DNA of 64,000 bases from Sulfitobacter sp. DFL-14 (GTDB lineage Bacteria > Pseudomonadota > Alphaproteobacteria > Rhodobacterales > Rhodobacteraceae), in contig NZ_QBFD01000005.1 of NCBI RefSeq assembly GCF_003335585.1, positions 1 through 64,000 of the forward strand, read 5' to 3'. A program made the translations under genes and the position numbers. This document shows, one piece after another, positions 1-8,650 of the stretch; position 1 is the first letter of the stretch, and each line of letters begins with the position of its first letter. The notes beneath the pieces were generated by a model, which was given only the letters and a program-made list of their open reading frames with translations, did not search any database and had not been told where the DNA came from.

Positions 1-317
1 CCGGCGTGTCACCCCAGAAACCCGAAGCGCACCCGATGCGCAGTTGTCGATCCGACATATACCCCCCTATCTGCCCGTCCATTCCGGCGCGCGCTTTGTG
101 TCACGAACAGCACGCTGTCCGGCCCGAAAAGCCGTGAATGCCGCCCGTAGCTGCAGAAATCCCGAAGGACGCTCTCTTTCGATTACGTCCGATGGCCCCC
201 GTTTCCGCACCGCGCGCAACGGCGTCAAATCGCAAAAAGCGCGGCTTGCAAATATTTCTAACATATGTTTGATTTTGGTCAACAGGTCAATCTGACATTC
301 TGCTCGGGAGGAAAACC
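1..317. other. Non-coding leader of the first operon
   Basis: No convincing gene is seen here. Short open frames exist on both strands, but they lack a good ribosome binding site and resemble no family I know. The right end holds the operator-like palindrome at 258-271 and a GGGAGG Shine-Dalgarno at 306-311 serving the ATG at 318. The left part may be the tail of an intergenic region continuing outside the window. Confidence 0.6.
258..271. promoter_or_regulatory. Operator-like palindrome, CTAACA box 1
   Basis: CTAACATATGTTTG matches the perfect palindrome CTAACA-N2-TGTTAG seen at 6701, 14361 and 27326 except for one base in the right arm. It lies 46 bp before the start codon of the first operon and is flanked by A/T as at the other copies. 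I infer a binding site for the double TetR protein encoded at 5320-6612. Confidence 0.65.
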
Positions 318-1532
318 ATGAACAGTCAAGACAGTACGGTGATGGCCGATCTGCAAGCCATCAGGGCAAACTACTCGCTGACCAGTGAGCAGCGACAGAT
401 CGTCGATCACGTGGATCGCGTATCGCGCGAGGTGCTGCACCCGCTGCAGGCGCGTATGGACGCTGAGGATTGGTGGCCTGACGATCTGTTCAAGCAGATG
501 GGAGAACTCGGCCTTCTGGGGATCACTGCGCCCGAGGAAATGGGCGGCTCCGGTCAGAACGAATTCACCCAGGCGCTGGTGTCCGAAGTGATCTCGAAAT
601 GGAATCCGGCGGTGGGTCTGTCGCACGGGGCACACGACAACCTGTGTCTGAACAACCTGCTGCGCAACGGCTCCGAGGAGCAGGTAAAGAAGTATGTGCC
701 TGGCCTGTGTTCCGGTGATCTGGTCGGAGCCCTGGGGCTGACCGAACCCGGCGCGGGCTCGGATGCGCTTGGCTCCATGGCCACCACCGCGCGCCGCGAC
801 GGTGAAGACTATATCATCAACGGCTCGAAGATTTACATCACGAACGGGCCGATCGCCGATGTGGTCCTGCTTTATGCCAAGACTGACAAATCCAAGGGCG
901 CCAAGGGCATTTCGGCGTTTATCATCGAAACCGACAATCCCGGGTTCAAGGTAGCGCAGAAGCTGGACAAGATGGGCTTTCGCGGCTCGCCAACCGGCGA
1001 GCTGGTGTTCGACGAGTGCCGCGTGCCGGCCTCTGCCATGGTGGGTGCCGAAAACAGCGGTGTATCAGTGGTGATGAGCGGGTTGGATCTGGAGCGCGCG
1101 ATGGTCACTTCTGTCTGCGTCGGCATGGCCGAGCGGGCGCTGGAACTGGGTCTGGAGTATGCAAAGATCCGCGAACAATTCGGCAAACCCATCGCAAGTT
1201 TCCAGATGGTTCAGTCGAAACTAGCCGAGATTTACACCGAGGTCGAAACCGCCCGCGCCTTCAGCTATCGCGCGCTGGCGGCCTGTGTCGGTTTGCCCAA
1301 GGGGGCCGGAGGACGTGGCGAGATTCACAAGCTGACCGCCGCCGCCTGCCTTTACGCGGGCGAAGCGTTCAACAAGGCCGTCACCGAAGCCTGCCACATC
1401 CATGGCGGTTCGGGTTACATGCAGGACACCGAGATCAACCGGTTGTTCCGCGCCAACAAACTTTTGGAGATCGGTGCGGGCACCAGTGAAGTCCGCAAGA
1501 TCATCATCGCCGAAGAACTTTTGCGCGCCTGA
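318..1532 (+). CDS. Acyl-CoA dehydrogenase, isovaleryl-CoA dehydrogenase type
   Basis: FAD-dependent alpha,beta-dehydrogenation of an acyl-CoA, passing electrons to ETF. The 404-residue protein has the full three-domain fold, with the flavin-contact motif TEPGAGSD near residue 141. The usual C-terminal catalytic Glu (EGT in medium-chain enzymes) is replaced by Ala in GAGTSEVRK near residue 385. A Glu is instead present in SGLDLER near residue 258, the base position of isovaleryl-CoA dehydrogenase. That favours short branched acyl-CoA substrates. GGGAGG lies 6 bases before the ATG. It is first in a six-gene operon and a close paralogue of the next gene, from which it is separated by only 14 bp. 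Confidence 0.85.
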   Translation: MNSQDSTVMADLQAIRANYSLTSEQRQIVDHVDRVSREVLHPLQARMDAEDWWPDDLFKQMGELGLLGITAPEEMGGSGQNEFTQALVSEVISKWNPAVGLSHGAHDNLCLNNLLRNGSEEQVKKYVPGLCSGDLVGALGLTEPGAGSDALGSMATTARRDGEDYIINGSKIYITNGPIADVVLLYAKTDKSKGAKGISAFIIETDNPGFKVAQKLDKMGFRGSPTGELVFDECRVPASAMVGAENSGVSVVMSGLDLERAMVTSVCVGMAERALELGLEYAKIREQFGKPIASFQMVQSKLAEIYTEVETARAFSYRALAACVGLPKGAGGRGEIHKLTAAACLYAGEAFNKAVTEACHIHGGSGYMQDTEINRLFRANKLLEIGAGTSEVRKIIIAEELLRA

Positions 1533-1546
1533 GGGAGGACCCAGCC

Positions 1547-2746
1547 ATGAACAAGCAATTACGCAACGACATCGACCTTCCGACACATTTCATGACCGAT
1601 GAACAGCAGGCGCTGGCCGATCAGGCCGGCAAGTTCTTCATGTCGGAGTTTCATCATCTGAACGCGGAAATGGACGACACCGATGATCTGCCGCCGTCGG
1701 TCTTTCCCAAGCTGGGCGAGATGGGCTATCTTGGCCTCAACGTGCCGCTGGAATACGGCGGGGCCGGGCTCGATTTCACCTCCGCCTGCATCATAAGCGA
1801 GGAATTGTCGCGCGCCTCTGCCGCGATCGGTCTTAGCCAGGTGGCGCATGATAACCTGTGCGTCAACAATATCTATCGCAACGCCAGTGAGGATCTGCGC
1901 CGCAAGTATTTGCCCGGGCTGTGCGACGGCACGCTGATCGGCGCTTTGGGCCTGACCGAACCCGGTGCCGGCTCCGATGCGCTTGGCTCGATGCGGACCA
2001 CGGCGAAAAAGGATGGCGACGACTATATTCTGAACGGCGCCAAGATCTACATCACCAACGGGCCGATTGCGGATCTGGTGCTGGTCTATGCCAAGACCTC
2101 GCCCGAAAAGGGGGCCAAGGGCATTTCCGCCTTTATCGTGGAAACCGACACGCCCGGCTTCAAGGTGGCGCAGAAGCTCAACAAGATGGGGTTCCGCGGA
2201 TCGCCGACCGGCGAATTGGTGTTCGAGGATTGCCGTGTGCCCGCCAAGAACATGGTCGGCAAGCTGGACGGTGGTGTTGCGGTGACAATGTCGGGGCTGG
2301 ACCTGGAGCGCGCTATCGTCTGTTTCAATGCTCTGGGCATTGCGCAGCGGGCGCTGGATATCTCTATTGATTACGCCAAGACGCGCAAGCAGTTCGACAA
2401 ACCGATCGCCAGTTTCCAGATGGTACAGGCGATGCTGGCCGACATGTACACACGGATCGAGGCGGCGCGCAGTCTGTCACTGAAAACCGTCGCCATGTGC
2501 GAGGGTCTGGAAGAAGGCGAAGGCGGGCGCGGCGAAATTCACAAACTGACGGCAGCGGCGATCTTCAAGGCTGCCGAGGCGACATCATTTGTGCTGGACA
2601 AGGCTGTTCAGATCCATGGCGGATCGGGCTATATGCGCGATACGGAAGTGAACCGGCTTTACCGGACCGGGCGCGTGCTCGAGGTCGGTGCGGGCACTCA
2701 GGAAGTGCGCAAGCTGATCATCGCCGGCGAGCTTCTTAAGGAATGA
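1547..2746 (+). CDS. Acyl-CoA dehydrogenase, isovaleryl-CoA dehydrogenase type (tandem paralogue)
   Basis: A 399-residue FAD acyl-CoA dehydrogenase, visibly a duplicate of the preceding gene. The TEPGAGSD flavin motif (about residue 136), the KMGFRGSPTGELVF segment and the SGLDLER helix (about residue 248) are nearly shared. As in its neighbour, the C-terminal Glu position is Ala (GAGTQEVRK) and the Glu of SGLDLER should be the base. GGGAGG precedes the ATG. Two paralogues side by side may serve two steps or two stereoisomers of the same pathway, or form a hetero-oligomer. The sequence alone does not decide between these. Confidence 0.85.
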   Translation: MNKQLRNDIDLPTHFMTDEQQALADQAGKFFMSEFHHLNAEMDDTDDLPPSVFPKLGEMGYLGLNVPLEYGGAGLDFTSACIISEELSRASAAIGLSQVAHDNLCVNNIYRNASEDLRRKYLPGLCDGTLIGALGLTEPGAGSDALGSMRTTAKKDGDDYILNGAKIYITNGPIADLVLVYAKTSPEKGAKGISAFIVETDTPGFKVAQKLNKMGFRGSPTGELVFEDCRVPAKNMVGKLDGGVAVTMSGLDLERAIVCFNALGIAQRALDISIDYAKTRKQFDKPIASFQMVQAMLADMYTRIEAARSLSLKTVAMCEGLEEGEGGRGEIHKLTAAAIFKAAEATSFVLDKAVQIHGGSGYMRDTEVNRLYRTGRVLEVGAGTQEVRKLIIAGELLKE

Positions 2747-2756
2747 GGGGAAAGAC

Positions 2757-3611
2757 ATGAGCGACCGAAAGACACCGCGTTATGCCTCTGACCTCATGGC
2801 GGGTCAGGTGGCCCTCGTCACCGGTTCCGGATCGGGCATGGGCCGGGCCACGGCGCTTGAGATGGCGTCTTGCGGGGCCAGGCTGGCCCTGTTCGCACGC
2901 CGCGAGGAGCCGCTGGAAGAAACCGCCGAGATGATTCGCACCGCGGGGGGCGAGGCGTTTGTCGTGCCCGGCGACACCCGCGATGAGGCCAGTATCGAAA
3001 CCGCGATGGGGCGGATCAAGGAGCACTACGGACAGCTTGACGTTCTGGTGAACAATGCGGGTGGTCAGTATATTGCCTCGGCCCGCGACATCACGAACAA
3101 GGGTTTCGAGGCGGTGATTCGCAACAACCTGATCGGGTCGTGGCAGATGACCCGCGCGGCGGCGGATCATTTCATGTATGACTCCGGCGGCTCGGTCGTA
3201 TTCGTTACCGCGATTTCGGGCCGTACGGCCCTGACCGGTTTCGCGCATACCGTTGCTGCACGCGCCGGCGTGACCGGGATGATGAAGACGCTGGCCGCCG
3301 AATGGGGCGAATACGGGATTCGTCTGAACTGCGTTGCGCCGGGCACGATCAAGACCGACGCGCTCGGGCGCTATCCCATTCCGCCAGACCGGTGGAAGGA
3401 TCTGAACCGGTCGGTCCTGAATCGCATGGGCGCGGCAGAGGACATCGCGGGTACGATCATCTTCCTTGCGTCCGATTTGGGGAATTTCATTACCGGCGAG
3501 GATATCTATGTTGACGGCGGTGAAACACTGCATATGGGCCATGATGCCCGCGACATGATCAATCCGGACATGTTCGAGAAACGAGAGCGCGGAGACGGGA
3601 AAAATGAGTGA
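2757..3611 (+). CDS. SDR-family enoyl-CoA reductase-like protein (PECR/DECR type)
   Basis: Short-chain dehydrogenase of 284 residues with the glycine-rich TGSGSGMG nucleotide motif and NNAG. In place of the classical YxxxK it has HTVAARAGV, as in peroxisomal trans-2-enoyl-CoA reductase and the related 2,4-dienoyl-CoA reductases. The following EWGEYGIRLNCVAPG and FITGEDIYVDGG segments also fit that subgroup. It probably reduces an enoyl- or dienoyl-CoA with NADPH rather than acting on a hydroxyacyl-CoA. It follows two dehydrogenases by 10 bp and overlaps the next gene by 8 bases, so expression is probably coupled. The reaction direction and substrate are inferred. Confidence 0.7.
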   Translation: MSDRKTPRYASDLMAGQVALVTGSGSGMGRATALEMASCGARLALFARREEPLEETAEMIRTAGGEAFVVPGDTRDEASIETAMGRIKEHYGQLDVLVNNAGGQYIASARDITNKGFEAVIRNNLIGSWQMTRAAADHFMYDSGGSVVFVTAISGRTALTGFAHTVAARAGVTGMMKTLAAEWGEYGIRLNCVAPGTIKTDALGRYPIPPDRWKDLNRSVLNRMGAAEDIAGTIIFLASDLGNFITGEDIYVDGGETLHMGHDARDMINPDMFEKRERGDGKNE

Positions 3612-4407
3612 ACCCAATGTCCTTCTGGATATCAAAGACCGCATCGCGACTGTTACCCTGAATGACCCGGAACGCCGTAATCCGATTACCGGAAACGATA
3701 TGATCGAGGCACTTCTGGAAAAGTTTGCAAAAGTGCAGGCCGACCCCGAAGTCAGCGTCATGATCCTCACGGGTGCTGGTTCCGCTTTTTGTGCGGGCGG
3801 CGACATCAAGGAGATGAACGACCCCGACGGTGTTTTTCGAAAAGAGCCGTTGGCGGCGGCGCAAAGCTATGTCGACGGCGTGCAGAGATTGCCGCAGGCG
3901 CTTTACAACCTCGATATTCCGACCATTGCAGCGGTCAACGGTGCGGCGGTCGGTGCGGGGTGTGACCTGACCATGATGTGCGACATGCGCATTGCGTCGG
4001 AAAAGGCGAAGTTCGGTGAGGTGTTTCTGAACCTCGGGATCATTCCGGGCGACGCGGGCAGCTGGTTCCTGCTGCGCCGTCTGGGCCATCAAAGGGCAGC
4101 CGATCTGACGTTTTCGGGCCGCATGGTCGCGGCCGATGAGGCGCTAGAGATCGGCATGGTGCTGGAGGTAGTGCCGCATGACACCCTGTTGGAGCGTGCC
4201 CGCGAACGTGCAGCGGTGATTGCTGCGAAACCGCCACGGGCGGTACGGATCGCCAAGCGCCTGATGCGCAACGCCGAACGGATGGATTTGCCGGATTTCC
4301 TGAATTCCGCGGCGGCCTATCAGGCCTTGATGCATCAGACCGAGGACCACCATGAGGCAGTCTCTGCGTTCATCGAGAAACGAAAACCCCACTTCACGGG
4401 GCGCTAA
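3604..4407 (+). CDS. Crotonase-family enoyl-CoA hydratase/isomerase
   Basis: A 267-residue crotonase. The CoA oxyanion-hole region AFCAGGDIKEM and the GAAVGAGCDLTMMCD helix are clear. The two glutamates of ordinary enoyl-CoA hydratase are not conserved: the first position is Asp (in GCDL), and the second, in FGEVFLNLGIIPGD, appears to be Phe with an Asp a few residues later. This arrangement is closer to dienoyl-CoA isomerases or other non-classical crotonases than to a standard hydratase. It starts within the end of the SDR gene and precedes two thioesterases. Confidence 0.75.
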   Translation: MSEPNVLLDIKDRIATVTLNDPERRNPITGNDMIEALLEKFAKVQADPEVSVMILTGAGSAFCAGGDIKEMNDPDGVFRKEPLAAAQSYVDGVQRLPQALYNLDIPTIAAVNGAAVGAGCDLTMMCDMRIASEKAKFGEVFLNLGIIPGDAGSWFLLRRLGHQRAADLTFSGRMVAADEALEIGMVLEVVPHDTLLERARERAAVIAAKPPRAVRIAKRLMRNAERMDLPDFLNSAAAYQALMHQTEDHHEAVSAFIEKRKPHFTGR

Positions 4408-4418
4408 GGAAAGAACGC

Positions 4419-4901
4419 ATGGCTGAAATCAGCAGAGAATATATGGAGCAGATCGCGCAGATGTGGAATGCGCGCGGCAAGGGGCTGATTACCCACATGG
4501 CGCTCGAGATCGAAAATGTGTCGAGCGAAGGCGTTCGGGTGCGGATGCCGTTCAATCCGGACTTTTGTGTGGATAAGGATCAGACCCTGCTTCACGGTGG
4601 CATTCTGACCGCCTTGCTGGACAGTGTTTTCGGGTTGGCGAACTTTGTGACCATCAAGGGGGTCAGCTCGATGGCGACCCTGGACCTCAGGGTTGATTAT
4701 CTGCGGGCCGCACGGTCGCGCGCAGACGTCATCGTCAGCGCGCATTGTTTTCGGAAAACCCGCCATATCGCCTTTAATGCCGGCAACATCTGGTTCGATG
4801 GCCACGAGGATGCGGAAATCGCCCGTGGAACCGCCTCGTTCGCTTTGACCCGCGGTGACACCAGCCTTCTAGAAGCGATGACCAAAGGAAAAGCCTCGTA
4901 A
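4419..4901 (+). CDS. PaaI-type hotdog-fold acyl-CoA thioesterase
   Basis: A 160-residue hotdog protein. The HGGILTALLDSVFG helix carries the His-Gly-Gly and Asp of PaaI-type thioesterases, and the later LDLRVDYLRAA strand is typical. It would hydrolyse an acyl-CoA, either as a productive step or to rescue CoA from dead-end thioesters. GGAAAG lies upstream of the ATG. Its stop overlaps the next start (TAATG), and the next gene is a second, divergent thioesterase. Confidence 0.75.
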   Translation: MAEISREYMEQIAQMWNARGKGLITHMALEIENVSSEGVRVRMPFNPDFCVDKDQTLLHGGILTALLDSVFGLANFVTIKGVSSMATLDLRVDYLRAARSRADVIVSAHCFRKTRHIAFNAGNIWFDGHEDAEIARGTASFALTRGDTSLLEAMTKGKAS

Positions 4902-5302
4902 TGAACTTGCAAACCGTCAATGCCAACGTGGCCAGGGTGCCGTTTTTCCGGTTTCTGAATTTCGAGGTTCAGAGCATGGACGACTTTCATGCCGAAGCCG
5001 AGATGACTTTTGAAGCTCATCATATCGGAAACCCGATCATGGAGCATTATCATGGCGGCATCATCGCCAGCTTCATGGAAGCGACAGCCGCTATTGCCGT
5101 CCAACCAGATTTCACCGAAGTTCCGGCCAAGCCGATCAATCTGACCGTGGATTATCTTCGGCCTGGCGTGAAGGGTCCGCTGTATGCCCGTGCGAATGTC
5201 ACCCGCAAGGGCAAGCGTATCGCGAGTGTCAGTGTAATTACATGGCAGACGGGTCGGGAAAAACAGGTTGCAGAAGGACTGTATCACTTCCTGTTGGTCT
5301 GA
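4901..5302 (+). CDS. PaaI-like hotdog thioesterase, second copy
   Basis: A 133-residue hotdog protein. The helix YHGGIIASFMEATAAIAV keeps His-Gly-Gly but has Glu where the neighbour has the catalytic Asp. The LTVDYLRPGVKGPLYARA strand follows. It begins inside the stop codon of the previous thioesterase. The two could form a hetero-oligomer. It ends the operon, meeting the convergent TetR gene 17 bp later; I see no clear terminator in that short gap. Confidence 0.7.
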   Translation: MNLQTVNANVARVPFFRFLNFEVQSMDDFHAEAEMTFEAHHIGNPIMEHYHGGIIASFMEATAAIAVQPDFTEVPAKPINLTVDYLRPGVKGPLYARANVTRKGKRIASVSVITWQTGREKQVAEGLYHFLLV

Positions 5303-5319
5303 TCACAACCCTTGAACGG

Positions 5320-6612
5320 TCAGTTGGCCGTTTCGTGTTCGGTGTAGGGGGTCGTCTCTCTTGAGCAAACCCCTTCGAGAAGCAGTTTGATAAGCATGCC
5401 GGAGAATTCGGGCAGCGAAAGATACCCGTCTTTTGCGGGTTCATTCGGGTCGAACCACTCCACCGTCCAGTTCAGTGCCCCCAGCATCACCTGGCGCAAT
5501 GGGACGATCTTGATATCCGACCGGATAGCACCGTCATCCTGCGCTTCGCGCAGGACCCTGTCCCATAGTCTTCCGTATTCATGACGAATTCCTCTGTGCC
5601 GTTCCCTGAAACTGTTGGGTAGCATCCCATAGCTTCGGATGTTCGCAGACGTGAACTCGCTCGCCTTGAAAAGAAAATCCAGATGCGTCCAGATTGCTGT
5701 CGCTATCCTTGCGTGATGATCGTAAGGGGCCTCAAAATCCTGAACTGCTGCGCTTACACCCGTCAGAAGGTCGCTCAACCCGGCGTTCAGAACCTCGTCC
5801 ACGATCGCTTCCTTGGACTTGAAATGGTAGTAGACGCTGCCCGCCTTCATCTCCGCTTCGTCGGCGATCTGTCTCAGCGTGGTTGCTTTGTAACCATTGT
5901 CCCTGAGAACGCGCGCTGCGGCGATCAGGATTTCCGCGCGGCTCTTCTCGGCCTTGCCGATGGGGTCGGGGATGTCGACAGAGTTGGCGGCTTTCGTCTT
6001 TAGTCCTGTCGTGACGACCATGTGCCGGGAACACATTCCATCAAGTATCAGCTTGCTCATGCGTTCGGCGAGAACATGCACCGGATAGCGATCCACATCA
6101 TACCATTCCACTGTCCAGTTCATGGCACTCAGTATGAACTGGCGGATTGCAGCCACGGAGATGTCGACCCTCAGGTGGCCCGCATTTTTCGCATTATTCA
6201 AAAAGCAACTCCAGACCCGCGCATAAGCCGCGCGCAACTCACGGTGCGGAGCGCGTGCCTCATCGGACAACATCGGGTAGTTGCGGATATTGGCAGAGGT
6301 AAAGTCGCTGTCGGTCAGCAGATAGGTCAGGTGCGTTTCGATGAGCAATGCAAAGGTTTTGCGAAAATCATGGGAATCCCCTTTCGTCGACCGGACGATC
6401 TCACTGACCTTCTCGTAGAGTTGCCGCACACCAATATCCAGAACCTCGCTCAGAATCTGGTCTTTGGATTGAAAATGGTAATAGATACTTCCGGCTTCTA
6501 TGCCGGATACCTGCGCAATGTCGCGCATCGTCGTGGCGTTGTAGCCTTCGTGCCGGAACAGGCGAGCGGCCGCAACGAGGATACCGCCTCGTGTCCGCTC
6601 CGACTTGCTCAT
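5320..6612 (-). CDS. Double TetR-family regulator: two complete TetR modules in one chain
   Basis: The protein of about 430 residues contains two full TetR repressors in tandem. Module 1 has a helix-turn-helix with TTMRDIAQVSGIEAGSIYYHF near residues 25-45. Module 2 repeats it with TTLRQIADEAEMKAGSVYYHF near residues 240-262. Each is followed by the same kind of ligand-binding domain, containing FTSANIR and NWTVEW in both halves. A linker of about 25 residues joins them. Alternative in-frame starts at 6654 and 6690 have no better ribosome site. The gene diverges from the BadH-like SDR, with a perfect CTAACA palindrome at 6701-6714 between them, which suggests autoregulation. The likely ligand is a pathway acyl-CoA. 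Confidence 0.85.
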   Translation of the reverse strand: MSKSERTRGGILVAAARLFRHEGYNATTMRDIAQVSGIEAGSIYYHFQSKDQILSEVLDIGVRQLYEKVSEIVRSTKGDSHDFRKTFALLIETHLTYLLTDSDFTSANIRNYPMLSDEARAPHRELRAAYARVWSCFLNNAKNAGHLRVDISVAAIRQFILSAMNWTVEWYDVDRYPVHVLAERMSKLILDGMCSRHMVVTTGLKTKAANSVDIPDPIGKAEKSRAEILIAAARVLRDNGYKATTLRQIADEAEMKAGSVYYHFKSKEAIVDEVLNAGLSDLLTGVSAAVQDFEAPYDHHARIATAIWTHLDFLFKASEFTSANIRSYGMLPNSFRERHRGIRHEYGRLWDRVLREAQDDGAIRSDIKIVPLRQVMLGALNWTVEWFDPNEPAKDGYLSLPEFSGMLIKLLLEGVCSRETTPYTEHETAN

Positions 6613-6700
6613 TTCATCGTCGGTTCTCTTGATGGCATCAGTATATCTCACCATTCGTTGTCGATACTGAACAGTCACAACACTGTCCATTGTAATAAAT

Positions 6701-6714
6701 CTAACAACTGTTAG
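6701..6714. promoter_or_regulatory. Operator-like palindrome, CTAACA box 2
   Basis: CTAACAACTGTTAG is a perfect 14-bp inverted repeat with a two-base centre. It lies in the divergent promoter region between the double TetR gene and the SDR at 6782. Position next to a tetR gene is the usual arrangement for an autoregulatory TetR operator. Confidence 0.75.
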
Positions 6715-6781
6715 AATACACCAAAGAAGGCTTCGAATCAAGTTCTTTGCCAAGATGTAAGCGGAAGAGGAGGATCTCTCT

Positions 6782-7543
6782 ATGCGAGGGTTGAATGGAA
6801 AACGTGTAATCCTGACAGGTGGCGGTAGCGGCATCGGTCGGGCCGTATGTGAACGGTTCGGCGAAGAAGGTGCCGAAGTTGCCGTTTTCGATATGAACGA
6901 AGAGGGGGCGCAGGAAACTGTCCAGCATATTCTGGACGCCGGAGGCAAAGCGAAGGCGTTCAAAGTGGACATTACCGACCGTGCTCAGGTCGACAAGGCG
7001 GTGGCCGAGTTCGAGGCCGGTGGACCGGTCGACATCCTTGTGAACAACGCTGGTTGGGATGTGGTCAAGCCGTTCCTCGACAGCGATGCAGAACACTGGA
7101 AGAAGCTTATCGACATCAATCTATACGGGCCGTTGAACATGCATCACGCTGTACTCCCCGGTATGGTCGAGAATGGTAGAGGCCGCGTGGTCAACATCGC
7201 CTCCGACGCCGGTCGCGTGGGATCATCGGGAGAGTCCGTTTATGCAGCCTGCAAGGGGGGAATAATTGCATTTACCAAGACTGTCGCGCGTGAACTGGCT
7301 CGCAAGGGCATCCAGTTGAATGCAGTTGCACCCGGTCCGACCGACACACCGCTTCTTGCCCAATTCGCCCAGGGCGATACCGGTGCCAAGATCGCCGAAG
7401 GCCTCAAACGGGCCATACCGATGAAACGCCTTGGCCAGCCAAGTGACTATCCCGGGATCATTTGTTTCCTGGCGTCGGATGATGCGGGCTTCATCACCGG
7501 CCAGGTTATTTCGGTTTCCGGTGGCTTGTCGATGCACGGTTGA
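6782..7543 (+). CDS. BadH-like SDR, 2-hydroxycyclohexanecarboxyl-CoA dehydrogenase family
   Basis: A 253-residue short-chain dehydrogenase with TGGGSGIG near the N-terminus, NNAGWD, MHHAVLPGMVE, a NIASDAGRVGSSGE segment and the catalytic YAACK. These stretches resemble, from memory, BadH of Rhodopseudomonas palustris, which oxidises 2-hydroxycyclohexanecarboxyl-CoA to the ketone with NAD+. A linear 3-hydroxyacyl-CoA cannot be excluded. GAGGAGG precedes the ATG. The gene is monocistronic, with an operator upstream and a terminator at 7611-7637. An AliB-like dehydrogenase at 14417 supports an alicyclic substrate, but no BadI-like ring hydrolase is in the window. Confidence 0.7.
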   Translation: MRGLNGKRVILTGGGSGIGRAVCERFGEEGAEVAVFDMNEEGAQETVQHILDAGGKAKAFKVDITDRAQVDKAVAEFEAGGPVDILVNNAGWDVVKPFLDSDAEHWKKLIDINLYGPLNMHHAVLPGMVENGRGRVVNIASDAGRVGSSGESVYAACKGGIIAFTKTVARELARKGIQLNAVAPGPTDTPLLAQFAQGDTGAKIAEGLKRAIPMKRLGQPSDYPGIICFLASDDAGFITGQVISVSGGLSMHG

Positions 7544-7610
7544 TCGCCTGGCAGCCGTGCTTGCTCTAATGCGCAGCTGCCAAGCCATTTCCGAAGTTAC
7601 CTCCCCAACT

Positions 7611-7637
7611 GGTCGCGCCTTCAGTGCGGCCTTTTTT
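7611..7637 (+). terminator. Rho-independent terminator
   Basis: A GGTCGC/GCGGCC stem (one G-T pair) with a nine-base loop is followed directly by six T residues. It lies 68 bp after the stop of the BadH-like SDR and before the NmrA-like gene, and so should end the SDR transcript. Confidence 0.7.
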
Positions 7638-7795
7638 CATTGACGAAAGATGACAAATAACCCGGTAGCCTCCGAGATTAAGCGGTTCAGCCCGGTTGCC
7701 GCTTTTTCGGATGGCTCTGGCACTACCACCGCCGAGTACCCGGCGCGCTGTACCGAAACCCTGAATGCCATCACGGCCCTTTGAAAGGAAACGGA

Positions 7796-8650
7796 ATGAT
7801 TACTGTATTTGGAGCAACCGGCACCACCGGCGCCCCCCTTGTCGATACACTGTTGGCAAAGGGCGCCAAAGTGCGTGCTGTCACCAGCGATCCGAGCAAG
7901 CTCGGCAAACTCAGGGACAAGGGATGCGAGGCGGTCACTGCAAGCTTCTCCGACCTTTCCGCGCTCGAACAGGCTTGCACCGGGGCGGACAGGATCTATC
8001 TGGTCACGCCTGCGCATCTGGACATGCGCCAATGGAAAGCAAACGCGATTGCGGCGGCCAAGTCAGCAGGCGTGCAGCACGTCGTTCTGGCCACCGGGCT
8101 TGGGGCATCGCCCAAGGCGGGGCTGACCTTTGGCAAGTGGCATTCCGAAGCTCAGGAATTGCTGAAGGAAAGCGGTCTGGACTGGACCTTTATCCAGCCG
8201 ACCTATTTCATGCAGAACCTGCTGTGGCAGGCCGACAGTATCGCGAAGACCGGCGTTTATCATGATGATCTGGGCGGGCCGGTGTCCTGGATCGACGCCC
8301 GCGACATTGCCGATGTCGCTGCCGAGGCGCTGACCGGCGCAGGCCACGCGGGCAAGGGTTATGGCCTGACCGGGCCCAAAGCCCTGACCGGCGAAGATAT
8401 TGCCGCAATACTGTCAGACGAGACCGGACGCTCTATCACCTCAACGCCCTTGTCGGCCGAGGACGCCAAGGGCGCGATGGTCGCCGCCGGGATGCAGGAC
8501 GAGGTCGCTGCGGCCATGGTCGAACTGGCTTCCATCGCGCCCAAAGGTTACCTCGGCGGCATCGAGACCACCGTGAGCGACGTGCTCGGTCGTCCGGCGC
8601 GCTGCTTCCGCGATTTCGTTGCCGAGAATCGTGATGCTTTCGTCCGATAA
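7796..8650 (+). CDS. NmrA-like NAD(P)-binding protein
   Basis: A 284-residue atypical SDR. The N-terminal MITVFGATGTTGAPLVDTLL is the Rossmann GATGxTG motif of NmrA-like and NADPH:quinone oxidoreductase-like proteins; there is no YxxxK. Such proteins either sense NAD(P) or reduce quinones, and I cannot choose. I start at the ATG at 7796, preceded by AAAGGAAA, rather than 15 bases upstream. The next gene, an AraC-type regulator, begins inside its 3' end, so the two are co-transcribed. Confidence 0.7.
   Translation: MITVFGATGTTGAPLVDTLLAKGAKVRAVTSDPSKLGKLRDKGCEAVTASFSDLSALEQACTGADRIYLVTPAHLDMRQWKANAIAAAKSAGVQHVVLATGLGASPKAGLTFGKWHSEAQELLKESGLDWTFIQPTYFMQNLLWQADSIAKTGVYHDDLGGPVSWIDARDIADVAAEALTGAGHAGKGYGLTGPKALTGEDIAAILSDETGRSITSTPLSAEDAKGAMVAAGMQDEVAAAMVELASIAPKGYLGGIETTVSDVLGRPARCFRDFVAENRDAFVR

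Noticed and set aside
44..295. Two short overlapping open frames on opposite strands at the window start
   Set aside because: No ribosome site or family features; the right part overlaps the operator and promoter of the first operon.
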